17,673 nt of DNA from Nephromyces sp. MM_2019 (Eukaryota; Apicomplexa; Aconoidasida; Nephromycida): NCBI GenBank assembly GCA_015657535.1, contig JADHZB010000526.1, positions 1 to 17,673 of the forward strand, written 5' to 3'. Positions 1 through 11,765 of this stretch are shown here, piece after piece. The notes below the pieces were generated by a model. That model did no database searches. It had not been told where the DNA came from and saw only the letters and a program-made list of their open reading frames with translations. How positions within the stretch are numbered: position 1 is the stretch's first letter; each line of letters opens with the position of its first letter. Position numbers and translations under genes: made by a program.

Positions 1-192
1 ACTTCCATAATGTATCTATAATTATATGCTACTATATATATATATATATATATATATATTTGCAATTGTGTTATCATTTACACACTTAAATCCATGTGTG
101 TATATGCTAGCACGTACATATATATAAATTTACATGTGTGTATATCAATTTTTGTATTACTCATAATTCAAATTCTATGTATTATTATATAG
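1..192 (+). other. Probable intron of the E2 gene
   Basis: AT-rich sequence upstream of the first recognisable E2 exon, ending in a TATAG acceptor at 188-192. The following exon enters at codon position 3. It contains a TA microsatellite (33-59). No exon with a lipoyl-domain motif is visible. Confidence 0.6.
33..59. repeat. (TA)n microsatellite
   Basis: Uninterrupted TA dinucleotide run within presumed intron sequence. Confidence 0.9.
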
Positions 193-2895
193 GGGACAAA
201 ATCAATTAAATTTAATGAAAGAACGAGCTACAAACCGTATTCCCCCCCCAAATAATATATTTGCAAATGATGAAGCAAGACCGGGTAGTTTATGGAAGAT
301 TTCTGGGTTAGCTCACCTATATGCATACACACACACTACATATTTATGTGTAAATATATGTATATATGTATAATAATATATAATTCACACACAAAACACA
401 ATTACACACAGATACAACACAAACACACACACACAACACAAACACACACACACAACACAAATAAACACACAAAGAACAAACACTCATACATAAGTACACA
501 TCACATAACTCGATTTTACTTCATTTCACACACAGGGCTGCTCGTGTAGCGATGGAAAAATATGGTTTAGATGAATCTCAAGTCGAAGGAAGTGGAATGG
601 GTGGTCGTATATTTGTTGAAGATGTTGAAAGGTATAATACACCTTTTACACATTTTTAATACCTTAAATTTTAAGTTGTATTTATTTATTTTGAGCCATA
701 ATCAAGATTTATAATAACTCACTTCAACACATATAATTACAACTCATTTATTATACTTTTTGTGTGTGTAATATTACCTGTATGTTTAGGGTGTGTGTGC
801 TGTGTCTGTATTGAGTATGTGGTGAGAGTTTTCTATGTGTTTTTCATATTAAGAATATTATGGGGGAATCTTATGTGATACGTGTATACTGTGTGTATTC
901 GTTTGTACTATCTCTTAAATAACCCCATTTTAATATAGAGCTGCTGAAAATATGAAGAACGGTAACACTCAACAAGGAGAAACGGTATATACACAGTTTA
1001 CACACACACTTATTAAGATATTTATAAAATGTGTGATTTCTTATCGTAGAATTACATCTCTGCCACTCCCTCTGCACGAAATTTAGCCAAATCGAAGGGT
1101 TTAGATCCACTTACTATACCGTAAGTATTAATCTATAATACGCACACATAGAGCTTACTATAGACTTTGAATTACATACACACAATCCACATATTTAAAT
1201 TATGAATTTTAAACTTTTAGAGGTACTGGACCATATGGCAGAGTTACTTTGGAAGATGTACAAACTTACCTCAAAATTCCTGTAAAGAAAACGCATACAC
1301 AACCAGTTATTACCTCACCGACTAAGACTACCAAAGCACCTACAATTGAGCCTTTGGTTGGTATGAAGAAGGCCATTTCAAAGAATATGGAGGCTACCCT
1401 CAATATACCTGTCTTTAGGTATGTGTGTGAGCATATGACACACAAATACATACACACAGATTTAGACACAAATACATTTAGATTTGCACGCACACATTTA
1501 CATAAATATAGATTTATACATACACAACTCAAACAAATACACCCCCATGAGATACACATCCATACTCTCATAAAGTTATATATATATATTGGAATTATGG
1601 GATTTACCTGTTATTATACATTCATGCAGGGTGACGAGTTCTATTGCAACTAATAACTTAGATACTATTTATCGCCAATTGAAATCAAAGGGGGTCTCTT
1701 TATCTTCTCTAATTACTAAGGCTGTGGCTAACACACTCCTTAAACACCCTATAATGAATGCGGCATATAGCAATCAAAATGGTGGAAGTATTGTGTAAGT
1801 ATAACATTTTCAAACACAAACATGCTTACAATTTTACCTACGCACACTCTTCTGCATATTGGTACATAACTCTATAGAATTAAGTGCACACTCACATATT
1901 TACTTTGTGGAGATTTAAATACATATTTATGTATATAGAAGTTGCTGCTCACTCTTATTTGCACAGTATGAGTATACAAATTACATGTATACATACATAT
2001 ACCCTAACAGAAATAGGTATACACTCATTTATACACATACCATTACACCTACATATATACACCATATAAACACAATTTCGATATACACATTTCTATTATT
2101 ATTTTAGATATCCAAATGAAATAAATATTGCAAATGCGGTTGCTCTGGACGATGGACTGATCACACCAGTTATTAAAAATGCAGATACAAAGGGTATACT
2201 TAATATATCCTCTGAATGGAAGGTATGTTTATACTATATAGATACATGTCTGTAAATTTTAACCTATGTATATATAAATTTATGTTAGTAGATATATATA
2301 CATGTGCGCGGGCATATATATAGGTGATACATATATGCATGAGTATATATAGGTTTGTACGTATATATATGTGGGTGAATCTAAACGTGAATGTGTATAT
2401 ATATGTGTGTATATATATTAGTATCTCTAAGTATATTTATATATATATTTTTTTTAGGAACTAGTAGATAAGGCAAAATCCAAGAGATTAACAGCTGAAG
2501 ATTATTCGGGAGGAACGTTTGTTATATCAAATTTGGGTATGTATGGTGTTGCACAATTTGATGCAATCCTACCGGCAAATGTAGGTACTATTATGGCCGT
2601 CTCTGCATCACTACCAAAATATAAGCAAACTGAGGATGAGGATATTACTCAAATTAATGAAATGTGCGTAACTGTAACTTGTGACCACCGTCATATATAT
2701 GGAAGCCATGCTGCTGAATTTTTGCGGGTAATAAAACAAACATATAAAAAATAGTAAATTACATATTTATGAAAAAGAATATATATTTATATGTTATCAC
2801 TTTATTTTACATTGACACAATTTTATCTTTAAAACTATTACGAACAGGATCTCAAATCATTAATTGAAGATGAGCCAATGAGTTTACTTATTTGA
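193..2895 (+). CDS. Plastid-type pyruvate dehydrogenase E2 (dihydrolipoamide acetyltransferase), 3' part
   Basis: Exons read as 193-306, 536-631, 939-984, 1050-1120, 1221-1418, 1630-1794, 2108-2222, 2458-2727 and 2848-2895, all with GT-AG introns and consistent phase, giving 373 residues plus stop. The 5' exons, including the lipoyl domain(s), lie outside the window. E2 transfers the acetyl group from lipoamide to CoA in the PDH complex. Visible in order: a linker (1-35); a first E3-binding PSBD (about 36-70, AARVAMEKYGLD...GSGMGGRIFVEDV); a second PSBD (about 89-125, ATPSARNLAKSKGLD...GTGPYGRVTLEDV); and a catalytic domain (about 152-373) with IPVFRVTS, ALDDGLITPVI, NLGMYGVAQFDAILP and the active-site DHR at 344-346. 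The signature DHRHIYG, with Tyr where mitochondrial E2s have Asp, and the NLGM-GV-FDAILP block match plastid/cyanobacterial E2. An apicoplast or plastid location is inferred, since no targeting sequence is visible. The true C-terminus is in exon 9 (DLKSLIEDEPMSLLI), not at the stop at 2752-2754, which lies in the last intron. Confidence 0.93.
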
Positions 2896-4380
2896 TAAAT
2901 TCAACTTCCACATGTTAAGAAATGTGCAAATTTGTTATGAAATCTAACACACCTTCAATATTAAATAAAATTAAGCAAACAACATAATAAGAAATATTTT
3001 TTGGGGAAAAAAAATTAAATTTTTTATATACACACACAGATGATACACTCATAAGCCATACATGCTCACACATTGATTTATATATATATATATATATATA
3101 TTATGTATATATTGCTTTAATTTTTTTCGTCAATAACTTCAATCGTAAAGTAATTTGACTTATTTAGTTTAAAAATTAGGACAAACAAAACAATTTTTAA
3201 ATAAGAGGCAAATTTGTTTTATAATTTACAGAACAGCGTATTACATATGCGTTTGCTTGATTTACCTAGATTTTTTTATATACATTTCTTATTTATTAAG
3301 CACTTTAAGAGTTGTAAATTGTGTGTTAGAATACATATTAGTATGGCTGTACTTTATATATGATGCTAGAACTCTTGTTCTTTATGTTACTGAAGTGTAG
3401 GAAAATTCGATATGTATACTGACATCTCTTTAAGTTTATATTTACATAATTGTGTGTACAATTTACTATTTCTACAGTTATGTATGTAGCCTATATCTAT
3501 AACATATATTTTGCAAGAATATGTATAAATATAGTGTTTACATGTATCCAAACTTGCAAAGTGCGTGCAAAACATATTTTTGTAGGGATTTTATGTTTTG
3601 TTTGTATGTATATATCTTTTAACACATTTTTAATATGTAATATTCTATTTGATAAATATTGATAAGCTATGAATATGAATAATAAATGCATACTAGCATA
3701 ATGTTTTTATTTTATTCATTCACATAACACACACATTTCCGACACATTATGGAAATTATGTTTATATAAATAAAAGCTCAAAAAACTATAAAATCAGGTT
3801 TTTAAATAATTTGATGTGCCACCCTGATAAAATTAGTTATATTATACTACTTATTTGGATCTCTTAAACTTTACATTTTATCATTATGTTAGAAATCTGT
3901 GTACGTTAACTTGTAAAAAGCGAACATAACATAATTATATGATAAAAGTCCAGTTAATCATAATATTCGATTTGTATGCGTGTTAAGCACAATAGGTGCA
4001 ATTTTTAGCTTTAATTTACATTATTTCCTATTCAATAAATCATGTGATATCATTTTTATATTATTACTAAGCCTGTGTGTCATTCAATATTACATAAAAT
4101 ATAATTATATATACATTTTTTCTTTAATTTAAATACACACAATTTTATGCCTATCAACTATGTCTAGCTCCAATTTACAACTTTATTTAAATTGAGTAGT
4201 AGCTGTATTGTTTGCATCTCAATTAGTTCATGTCTTACCAGTTTATTCAAAGTGAAACCTGAAAAACATTAATGAAATTCGATAATCCTATAAGATAAGA
4301 AAATCCTATAAATATTCCAACTAGTCTAAGCAAGCTTAGAAATAATTTCACATTAAAACCCTGAATTCTCAATTGCAATT
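2896..4380. other. Intergenic, no gene seen (3' flank of E2)
   Basis: AT-rich, with frequent stops in all frames. It should contain the E2 3' UTR and polyadenylation site; an AATAAA-like element occurs near 2964. A (TA)n tract lies at 3079-3101. The short open frames around 3387-3691 on both strands are low complexity, overlap each other and resemble no protein I know. I see no structured RNA here. Confidence 0.6.
3079..3101. repeat. (TA)n microsatellite
   Basis: TA dinucleotide run in the spacer downstream of E2. Confidence 0.9.
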
Positions 4381-4414
4381 TATATTTGTTGTAACCTAAC
4401 ATGGAAGTCAAACT

Positions 4415-4745
4415 TTTCAGCTAGAAAACAACTAGCTTCATTATAATAAACTCCTAACCCAAAACATTACATGGAGCAGTTTTCTAGCTATTTTTTCTCG
4501 TTTTTCTATTTAGTTTCCGCATATCATACAGCTCTATTTCATTCAAAATTATGCCTAAATTCACACATTTTTTATCTCCTAATATTTGACTTAAAAGATT
4601 GTTAAATAATGCTTGTAAATATTTCACATATAGCATGTAGTCAAGATATTTTAGCTATTGTTAATTCTAGCTAGTTAGCATCTAGCATGTTTCAAGGCAA
4701 AAGTGTAGTTACACTCCTAGCATCAAATACACTATACCAGAGCTA
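4415..4745. other. CTAGC/TAGCT-rich patch with a hairpin
   Basis: The tetramers CTAG, TAGC and AGCT recur many times here, at about 4419-4437, 4482-4490, 4651-4655 and 4667-4688, with further copies near 4718 and 4740. They include the inverted repeat AGCTAG-(7 nt)-CTAGCT at 4419-4437. The patch lacks the CA/TG microsatellites that fill most other non-coding DNA in the window. No reading frame covers it. Function unknown; it could be a cluster of regulatory sites or only local low complexity. Confidence 0.4.
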
Positions 4746-4759
4746 AAATAAAAATTATT

Positions 4760-5660
4760 TATGTATATGCATCTATACTTTATGTGTGTGTTTACACTTA
4801 CGTGTTTATTTGTATTTGAGTGTATATATATATTTTCATGTTTAGCCATGTTTACATGTATGTTTAGTTATATGTATATTTATGTCTGAGTATTTGAATG
4901 TTTTGTTTGTGTGTGTGTTTGTGTTTATATTTGATAATGTATGTGCTCAGGGTTGAAAATAAATGTATGCGTTTTAGGCTGAAGAATGCGTAACTCTGTG
5001 AAGCAAAGTATGTGTATTTATTTATTGAGGGTGCACATATTCATGTTTGAGAACGAGTGTATATTCATGTATGAGCACAAGTATCTTTATGCTAAAGTAT
5101 GTGCATATTTACGTTCGAGGGTGTATATATTTTATGTTTGTGTAAATTGGCAATTATATGTATTTATTTATCTTTGTGTTGTTTGCTTAAGAGTCTGTTT
5201 ATATGCTTATTTTAAGTAATGTATTTATATAAGATTAATTTATTTGTATAGTGCGCATGTTTTCGGTAATTATTTGTTTTAATGAGCAATATTTTTTGGT
5301 TTTTAGATTTATACTATATTACACATTTTTGTAGACTATGTAAATATATAAATTTTAGTATGCTTTGATTATGTATTTTATGAGTGTTTAAGCATATATT
5401 ATGTGTGCATGCTATTGATTTTAACCTTTTGATCAAAATTTGAATATAGTTTTGATATATATATATATATATATCAAAATATATACAGTATAAGTATTAC
5501 ATACGCTACAATATGTTTGACTAACATAAGAGCTTATCTAATTCGGTAATTTCATATAACACCAATGTATCTGTGATTATGAGGACAAATTTATTTATGA
5601 ATATATTCGAGCGTGTGATTATGTGTATATTACAATTTTTTAGAGTTTTAATTTAAAACA
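4760..5660. other. T+G-rich intergenic segment
   Basis: The plus strand is dominated by T and G, with many TGTATG/TTTATGTG-type words. The single open frame at 4986-5219 consists of Y, V, C and F residues typical of translated low-complexity TG DNA and is not considered a gene. Confidence 0.6.
5450..5479. repeat. 30-base perfect palindrome (TTTTGAT(AT)nATCAAAA)
   Basis: A TTTTGAT arm, an alternating AT core and an ATCAAAA arm form a perfect inverted repeat without a spacer, able to form a cruciform or hairpin. Unlike the plain TA tracts elsewhere, it has matching non-repeat arms at both ends. No coding region overlaps it. Confidence 0.85.
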
Positions 5661-5799
5661 CATATTTCTAGAATTGAAAATCTGAAAAAAAATTTATCCA
5701 ATAATTACTGATTGATCTCTAAAATTTTTTACCCTACTTTACATAAAAAATTGTTCAAATTATGTAAACGCGTATATATAAATTATTTATGTGAACCAT

Positions 5800-6760
5800 G
5801 TACATTAGCATAACAATTGTCAAAATGCAAATGCTTAACATAAGCTACAAACAATAAGGTAACTAACTAAGTTACGAATTAATACAAGCTTTAGCTTATC
5901 CCCCCAATACATATAAATTTAACAATAGATCCACAAAATTTAATACACTCATCCACACATACTCACACAGACCTCAAATCGTACCTGAAAAGTGATTGAA
6001 CTACTTAAGCTTAAAGACCTCACAAAAATTCACACTAGATCTCATCTAAATACAAACATTATATCAACCAACTGTACATATGCAAACATATGCAACCCAC
6101 TCTAACTTACTCTGATCCAAATATTTTTGCTTTGTAAATTTAAATTAATTTTTCATTAACAAGTATACACAGCCCATGTCAAAATAACTTTGTTTTTAAG
6201 CAACTTGCGACTTATCGCATATACCTTGATTTCCAACTCCATAAAACCACAAATAAGCCACAACAAAACATTACATTCCTACTCACCAACATATACCCAC
6301 ACACCTACACATAACCACTTATATACATCCATTCATTTATACACATCTATTCATCTACACATACCCACATACCACATATACCTATACACCCACATACAGC
6401 CAACGTCAAATACCCACGTAAACAATCTAATACACGCATACCTACCAACCAGCACACAGCTACCCACACCCATTCTCATTTACACTTACCCCTACACATA
6501 ATCCACCCACTCACACTCATGATAATTACTCATACAAACATACATACTCATAAAATCAATGCACACTCACCTACATTCATAAATTCTCGTTAAATCTAAT
6601 AACAAAATTAAATATAAATACAAAAATAGCATTATAAATACACTTAAGCAACAAAACACACAAACATATACCTCAACAACGACGAACGTACATTCCTAAG
6701 ATACACATCTACACCTAGACAGACATCTCAACACAAGCACGAACATATTTATATACGTAT
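5800..6760. other. A+C-rich intergenic segment upstream of the secreted-protein gene
   Basis: From about 5800 the plus strand becomes A+C-rich, with repeated CATAC, ACACAT and CCCACA words, most regular at 6240-6530. The open frame at 6190-6501 is composed almost only of T, H, P, Y, I and N and follows the repeat, so it is not called as a gene. The segment may contribute the promoter or 5' UTR of the gene starting at 6890, but I recognise no core element. Confidence 0.5.
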
Positions 6761-6889
6761 ATTTCTTCTACAAAGCTTACACACATTATTTGAATGTTAT
6801 AAACTTCATGATATTCATATACATATAACGCGTTTAGGAACTAAATTTTGCGTGTGTATTTACAATTTTTTAGCTCAGAAATCCTTAGA

Positions 6890-9800
6890 ATGTTTAAGCT
6901 CTATTATTCTCTACTTATACTCCTCATCTCATCCAAATTCATTAATTTTGGTTTGAGTTCATTAAATATTCACACGTCCATACCCGATGGGATTATGAAA
7001 ATAATCGATAACACACTTGTTATGGGTGCTGGCCAAACACATGATTTGAAGGTTATATGAGCACACACACGTGCATGTGTTTATATGTGTTGTGTATTAT
7101 GTACTTAGATGCATGTAAATACAGTTTATATCATGCACTTAGATATGTTTCTATGTTATATAAATCATGCGTGTATTTGATGTATATGTATATTTATTAA
7201 GATATATGTTTATGCACATGATTCATATATGCATAAATTCACAAGGATATACATATATGTATACCATGTACACGTATGAAAACTTTAAGTATTTTTTTTT
7301 TCACAAACCTGTACTTATGTACATTTGGCACATATATATATGCACATTGATATGATCTCCTAGATGTATAGAGCATTACATTACTCATGGTACACATGTG
7401 TGATGTGTAACACAGTTTTAATAACATGGTACACACTCCCCATATACACTAAGAAAGTACATACATCTCACTTTTTTTATGTGCTTACTTATCTTTAGTC
7501 GGTGTTACCAATATGTTTGGCATCATCGGGACCTAAATGTCATCATTTATCAAACCCTATGGTATATCTCAATCAAGACGGTCATCCATATGATTTAACA
7601 AATTTATCAGTAGCACCTACAAACACACAAAAGATACAGACAACTACCGAGCATGATGACTATTACCCATCAACTGTACACCGTTATCCAATTAATTTAG
7701 ATTATCAAAAATCATTCTCAGACCCTTCAACTCAAACCCCACGTTTCTTCATACCAAAAAACGATCTTCAATCTGACCCTAATGATTATGGCTTGTTCTA
7801 CACATACCATCCAAACAAACCTAAGGAAGAGGGAATAACCTTACACTCAGATTTACAAGTCTACACACCTGAAGGCCTCTTATTAGAAGATGGTATAGGG
7901 GATGTATTTAGCAATCAAAACCTAGTACAAACACTACTTCAATCATTTGATTCATATTCTGATCTAAATACACATTTATCATTCAATAATATATGGGACA
8001 CATCTTCTTCGAACCATTCTATCCCGCAGAATGAAGCATCCTGCACACACCTAAACTCTGATAAGCAGTTAACGCACCTTAGCCAATTTAACTTATTCCC
8101 AGAAACATTAGATTGGAGGGGCGTATGCTATTTCCTAAATTTTAATAGTGTAGATACACTTTTTTCAAATTTTCTTCCTTCCTCTTATCGAGGAAATTTA
8201 CCTCAAAACTTGCAAACAAAGTGGATAGGGTTATGGAAGTTACGTGAATTCTCTACCAGTACATATTGGAGGCCTTCACACAAGGATGAACCCACGAATA
8301 TATTTATGGACCTCATGAAAAACAAACCAGAATTACACCCATCCCTTCGGACACTTATATCCGAAAGGATACACACAAATCATGATCTCCATGATAATAC
8401 ACACACACACAACCATCCGCATGACAATACCCACACACAAAACCATCCGCATGACAATCCGTACAAAAATACATACCAAAATCCAAATTCGCATCATAAA
8501 ACATATAAAACTAATAATTCACCTACACAGACACATTATCCGCTTGATTATAATATTCCTAAAATCACACATTATGCTATATTGAATAGCCCCAGAGGTG
8601 TAATTGAATTTTTTTCTCCCGTAGTTGTTTCCTCTATGTTTTTAACATTTGATGTTTCCAAAACAAATGAGAAGAAGAGGGAGGTTGTTAATACAAAGGG
8701 TTTAAGGATACATGGAAAACGATTTGGTATAATTAGATGGGTGATTGACATGCCTTATTCACTCATTGAACAACTACGTGCTATCTCACCTAACACACAC
8801 ACTGCAAATCATGATGAAACATTACTATTTGATGCTATGCAACTTGCCAAATTCACACCTTTCTATCGTATAGATTCGATTGAATTTGAATATATATTTA
8901 GGCGCGCAGATCATTTCATAAAACAGTTAGATGTACCGCTAGGTTTGGGTGGGATTACACTCAATATACCAAGGAAGACACATACCTATGAATTTGTTAC
9001 ACACACACATACACCTAATGATTTAGATAAGAATCAGGACCAAGAAGATGTAAACACATCTCAGGATAATAAGAATCACAAGAAACATGACTCATCTAAA
9101 ACTGAATTGGAATATGATTTTTCAGGATTAGAAGATATTGGCGATGAAAATGGTGTGTTTTACCCACATTTCCCACACCCACATTTTGTACATGACCCAA
9201 CAACAGGTCAATTTTATCTAACCTTACCCAATAACATCAGGGAGAGTAAATTATTACAGAAACTCCAGATTGAAGCAGAGAGGTTCGGATTACTAAATAA
9301 TAAAAGTTCTTCAAACCAAAATAATGACAATCTACAAACAATGATCAAATCAGAGAAATTAGATGATGCACCCTTTATACCTATGATTCTTATGAGGAGT
9401 TATGACTTACCTACACATCCAAACACAAGCATTACGGACCCACTCACAGACCTCAAGGCCCAGAGAAGTCAATTAAACACACTACACATACCCAAACGCC
9501 GTATAAGAAAACATCAAACACTCGATGAATTTGATGTACGTCCACCCACCAAACGTTTTGCTTTATTACTACAGGACATACCTATTGAAGCCCCTGTAAC
9601 CTCAATAGATAATGCGTTGAAAGCTAACAAAATCTTCCACATGAAACCCAATAGTAAAACAGAGTGTGTGTATTTAAATCTTAAGGATGAACGTAATATA
9701 TACCTAGGTAGATTGAGGGATACTGCTGAGGCATCTGACCCTATTAAAGAATCAGAAATCTTGATCTCACAACTATTTGATAATACACCTGACCTTAATT

Positions 9801-10792
9801 CTTTTTTACAAGATATTGAGAGCTTTCATATTATTAGTACCAACAAGATACACACATTTGAAAAATCTAGGAATTTAGATGGATGGAAAATTGTACAAAA
9901 TGGTGGTCATAGTCATGGTCATAGCCATAGTCATAGTCATGGTCATAGTCATGGTCATAGTGATGGTCATAGTCATGGTCATAGTGATGGTCATAGTGAT
10001 GGTCATAGCCATAGTCATAGTGATGGTCATAGTTTTAGTCTTATACACAGTCATGACAATCATAAACATATACATCATAAAGATCACAAACATAGTCATA
10101 AAAACAAACATAATAGTCATGATCATACAGATGGTAAAGTTCACAAACATAGTAGCCATGATCATACACATGCACATGATCTTTCACATGATCATACACA
10201 TGCCCATGAACGTTTACATGCCCATGATCATACACTGCATGATAATTCACATGCCCTTGATCACACACAAGACCACACACAGGTTCATACACAAACCCAT
10301 GATCACACACATGATCATACACCTGCCCATGATCATATACATGATCATGATCACACACAAACCTATGATCTTATGCATGTACATAAACACCCTCCTACAC
10401 ATCAACAGACACGCAGCCAAACACATACACAAGCACGCATGCAAAATAATGGCGATGAACCAGCTAAAAACATCAAAAATCCAACCAAAGATGATATAAT
10501 AGAATTTGACAGTTCAGCTGACTCACAATCAACCCAACCTTCTGAACACAAACTTGGTAGCCCTTTTGAACATAAACAACACACATTTGAAAATCGTCAA
10601 GATAATTTTCAATCAATGTCCACTACACCTCAACCACTTTCTATTAACGAAGCTGATTACTCTGATATACATATGGGTAGATATTCAAGTATATCATCAT
10701 ATGGTAACGAATACTCTAACTTTGCTTCATCTTCACACCAAACAGACAGTTATGATGATAATATATCATCAGGTTCCGATGAGAGTAATTAA
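6890..10792 (+). CDS. Secreted histidine-rich protein, unknown function (1151 aa)
   Basis: Exons 6890-7051 and 7499-10792 are joined in phase 0 (donor AAG/GTTATA, acceptor CTTTAG). The ATG at 6890 is chosen because it opens directly on a hydrophobic signal peptide (about residues 1-24, LLILLISS core). I recognise no domain family. Visible parts: a mature N-terminus with a CLASSGPKC cysteine pair; a first His/Asn-rich tract (about 346-403); a compact, conserved-looking segment (about 405-545, with SPRGVIEFFSPVVV and RFGIIRWVIDM); a basic patch KRRIRKH (about 720); and a His-rich region (about 858-1032). The His-rich region begins as GHSHGHS/GHSDGHS repeats and drifts into DHTHAHDH-like units. 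An acidic, serine-rich C-terminus follows. No transmembrane segment is evident after the signal peptide. Metal (Zn, Ni, Cu or haem) binding by the His region is an inference from composition. The weak GTTATA donor makes the exon 1 junction the least certain part. Confidence 0.8.
8373..8475 (+). repeat. Short His-rich coding repeat
   Basis: Within exon 2 of the secreted-protein gene, a unit containing ACCATCCGCATGACAAT occurs twice in succession with variants before it, encoding NHPHDN and related His/Asp/Asn motifs. It is a young in-frame duplication separate from the larger C-terminal His tract. Confidence 0.75.
9902..10033 (+). repeat. In-frame minisatellite encoding GHS/GHSD repeats
   Basis: Six- and twelve-base units (GGTCATAGT / CATAGTCAT / GATGGTCAT) are repeated about 20 times without a frame break, encoding His alternating with Ser, Gly and Asp. 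Near-identity of units suggests recent slippage or unequal exchange. The downstream part, 10034-10440, is also His-rich but more diverged, built on CATGATCATACACAT-like units. Confidence 0.9.
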
Positions 10793-10963
10793 AATAACTT
10801 AAAAATTTTCATTATACACACATATGTACATCTATATGCATTTCTATACATATATACAGACACACACACATGTTGTATATATATACTACATAAAACATAA
10901 CACACAACGCACAACATACAACACACAATACATACCATACACAGAATAAAACTATTATAAAAA

Positions 10964-11765
10964 ATGTTTAAAACAGACAATTTAGAAGATTTACAACATT
11001 TTACAAAAGAGGAATTACAAGAGGCATTTAGATTATTAAATTCCTACCAACAACTTCAACGAAAAAACCCTGCTGATAGATCTACACACACTGATGAAAA
11101 TAATGATTTGAATGAACTTCAAAATTTGGTAATGTGTGTATAACTATTATGTTTGTATACATACATATAGTTATAAATCTAAATTTTATACAGAGAGAAT
11201 GTCAATTGAATAGTTGTACTACTACCTATATACATACATTATTATCATGATATATTCACACACATTGACATATATCTTGACATATAAATTGTCATAAACA
11301 TTGACATACAAATTTATACACACATTTATATATACATTGATATACATATTGGCCTACACATTGACATACATAATGACACACACACATACTCACATTTACC
11401 TCAATATTCGTATCAATACATACATCTACATAAAAATCTAGACAAACACACATTTAAACACATATAACATACGCGCACTGCAAACTACATTAAACACACT
11501 ACACAGATATTCCAATCTTTATACATGTATTGATTTATAAATTCCTAGTTACATTATATATGTTCTGGGATATATACACATTGATTATTAAGCATACATT
11601 TATTCATATATTATATTAGGAAATTCTTATTATTTGTGTGTGTACACATTTTAGATTAAGGATATAACTCAAGATATTCATGAGACACAAATAAATGAAA
11701 ATGTTGAGGGTCGTAAAACTTATTATTACTCAAATACACAAACAGATCCAGATGATGAGGAATAA
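10964..11765 (+). CDS. Small acidic, probably helical protein, unknown function (91 aa)
   Basis: Exons 10964-11128 and 11655-11765 are joined in phase 0 (donor TTG/GTAATG, acceptor CATTTTAG), giving 91 residues. The first exon has a Glu/Gln/Leu-rich pattern (EDLQHFTKEELQEAFRLLNS) that should form an amphipathic helix or coiled coil. The second ends in a RKTYYYSNTQTDPDDEE tail. The gene lies only 171 bases after the stop of the secreted-protein gene, on the same strand. I recognise no family. Support comes from ordinary, non-repetitive amino-acid composition in both exons and the clean splice junctions. A missed exon in the 526-base intron is possible but none is needed. Confidence 0.65.

Noticed and set aside
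292..549. 85-residue open frame rich in H, T and N
   Set aside because: It lies mostly in the first visible E2 intron, which is CA-rich, and uses a different frame from the E2 exons on both sides.
2683..2709. Inactive E2 because DHRxxDG is DHRHIYG
   Set aside because: Plastid and cyanobacterial E2s normally have Tyr at this place, so it marks the class and not loss of activity.
2728..2754. End of E2 at the in-frame TAG at 2752-2754 (ending IKQTYKK)
   Set aside because: It lacks the conserved C-terminal helix, which is restored by splicing to 2848.
6190..6501. 103-residue Thr/His/Pro-rich open frame
   Set aside because: It is a translation of A+C-rich repeat DNA without a protein-like core.
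9875..10802. Long open frames on both strands over the His-rich tract
   Set aside because: They are shadows of the repeat in other frames, built from M/T/I/V or C/D/H/V monotony.
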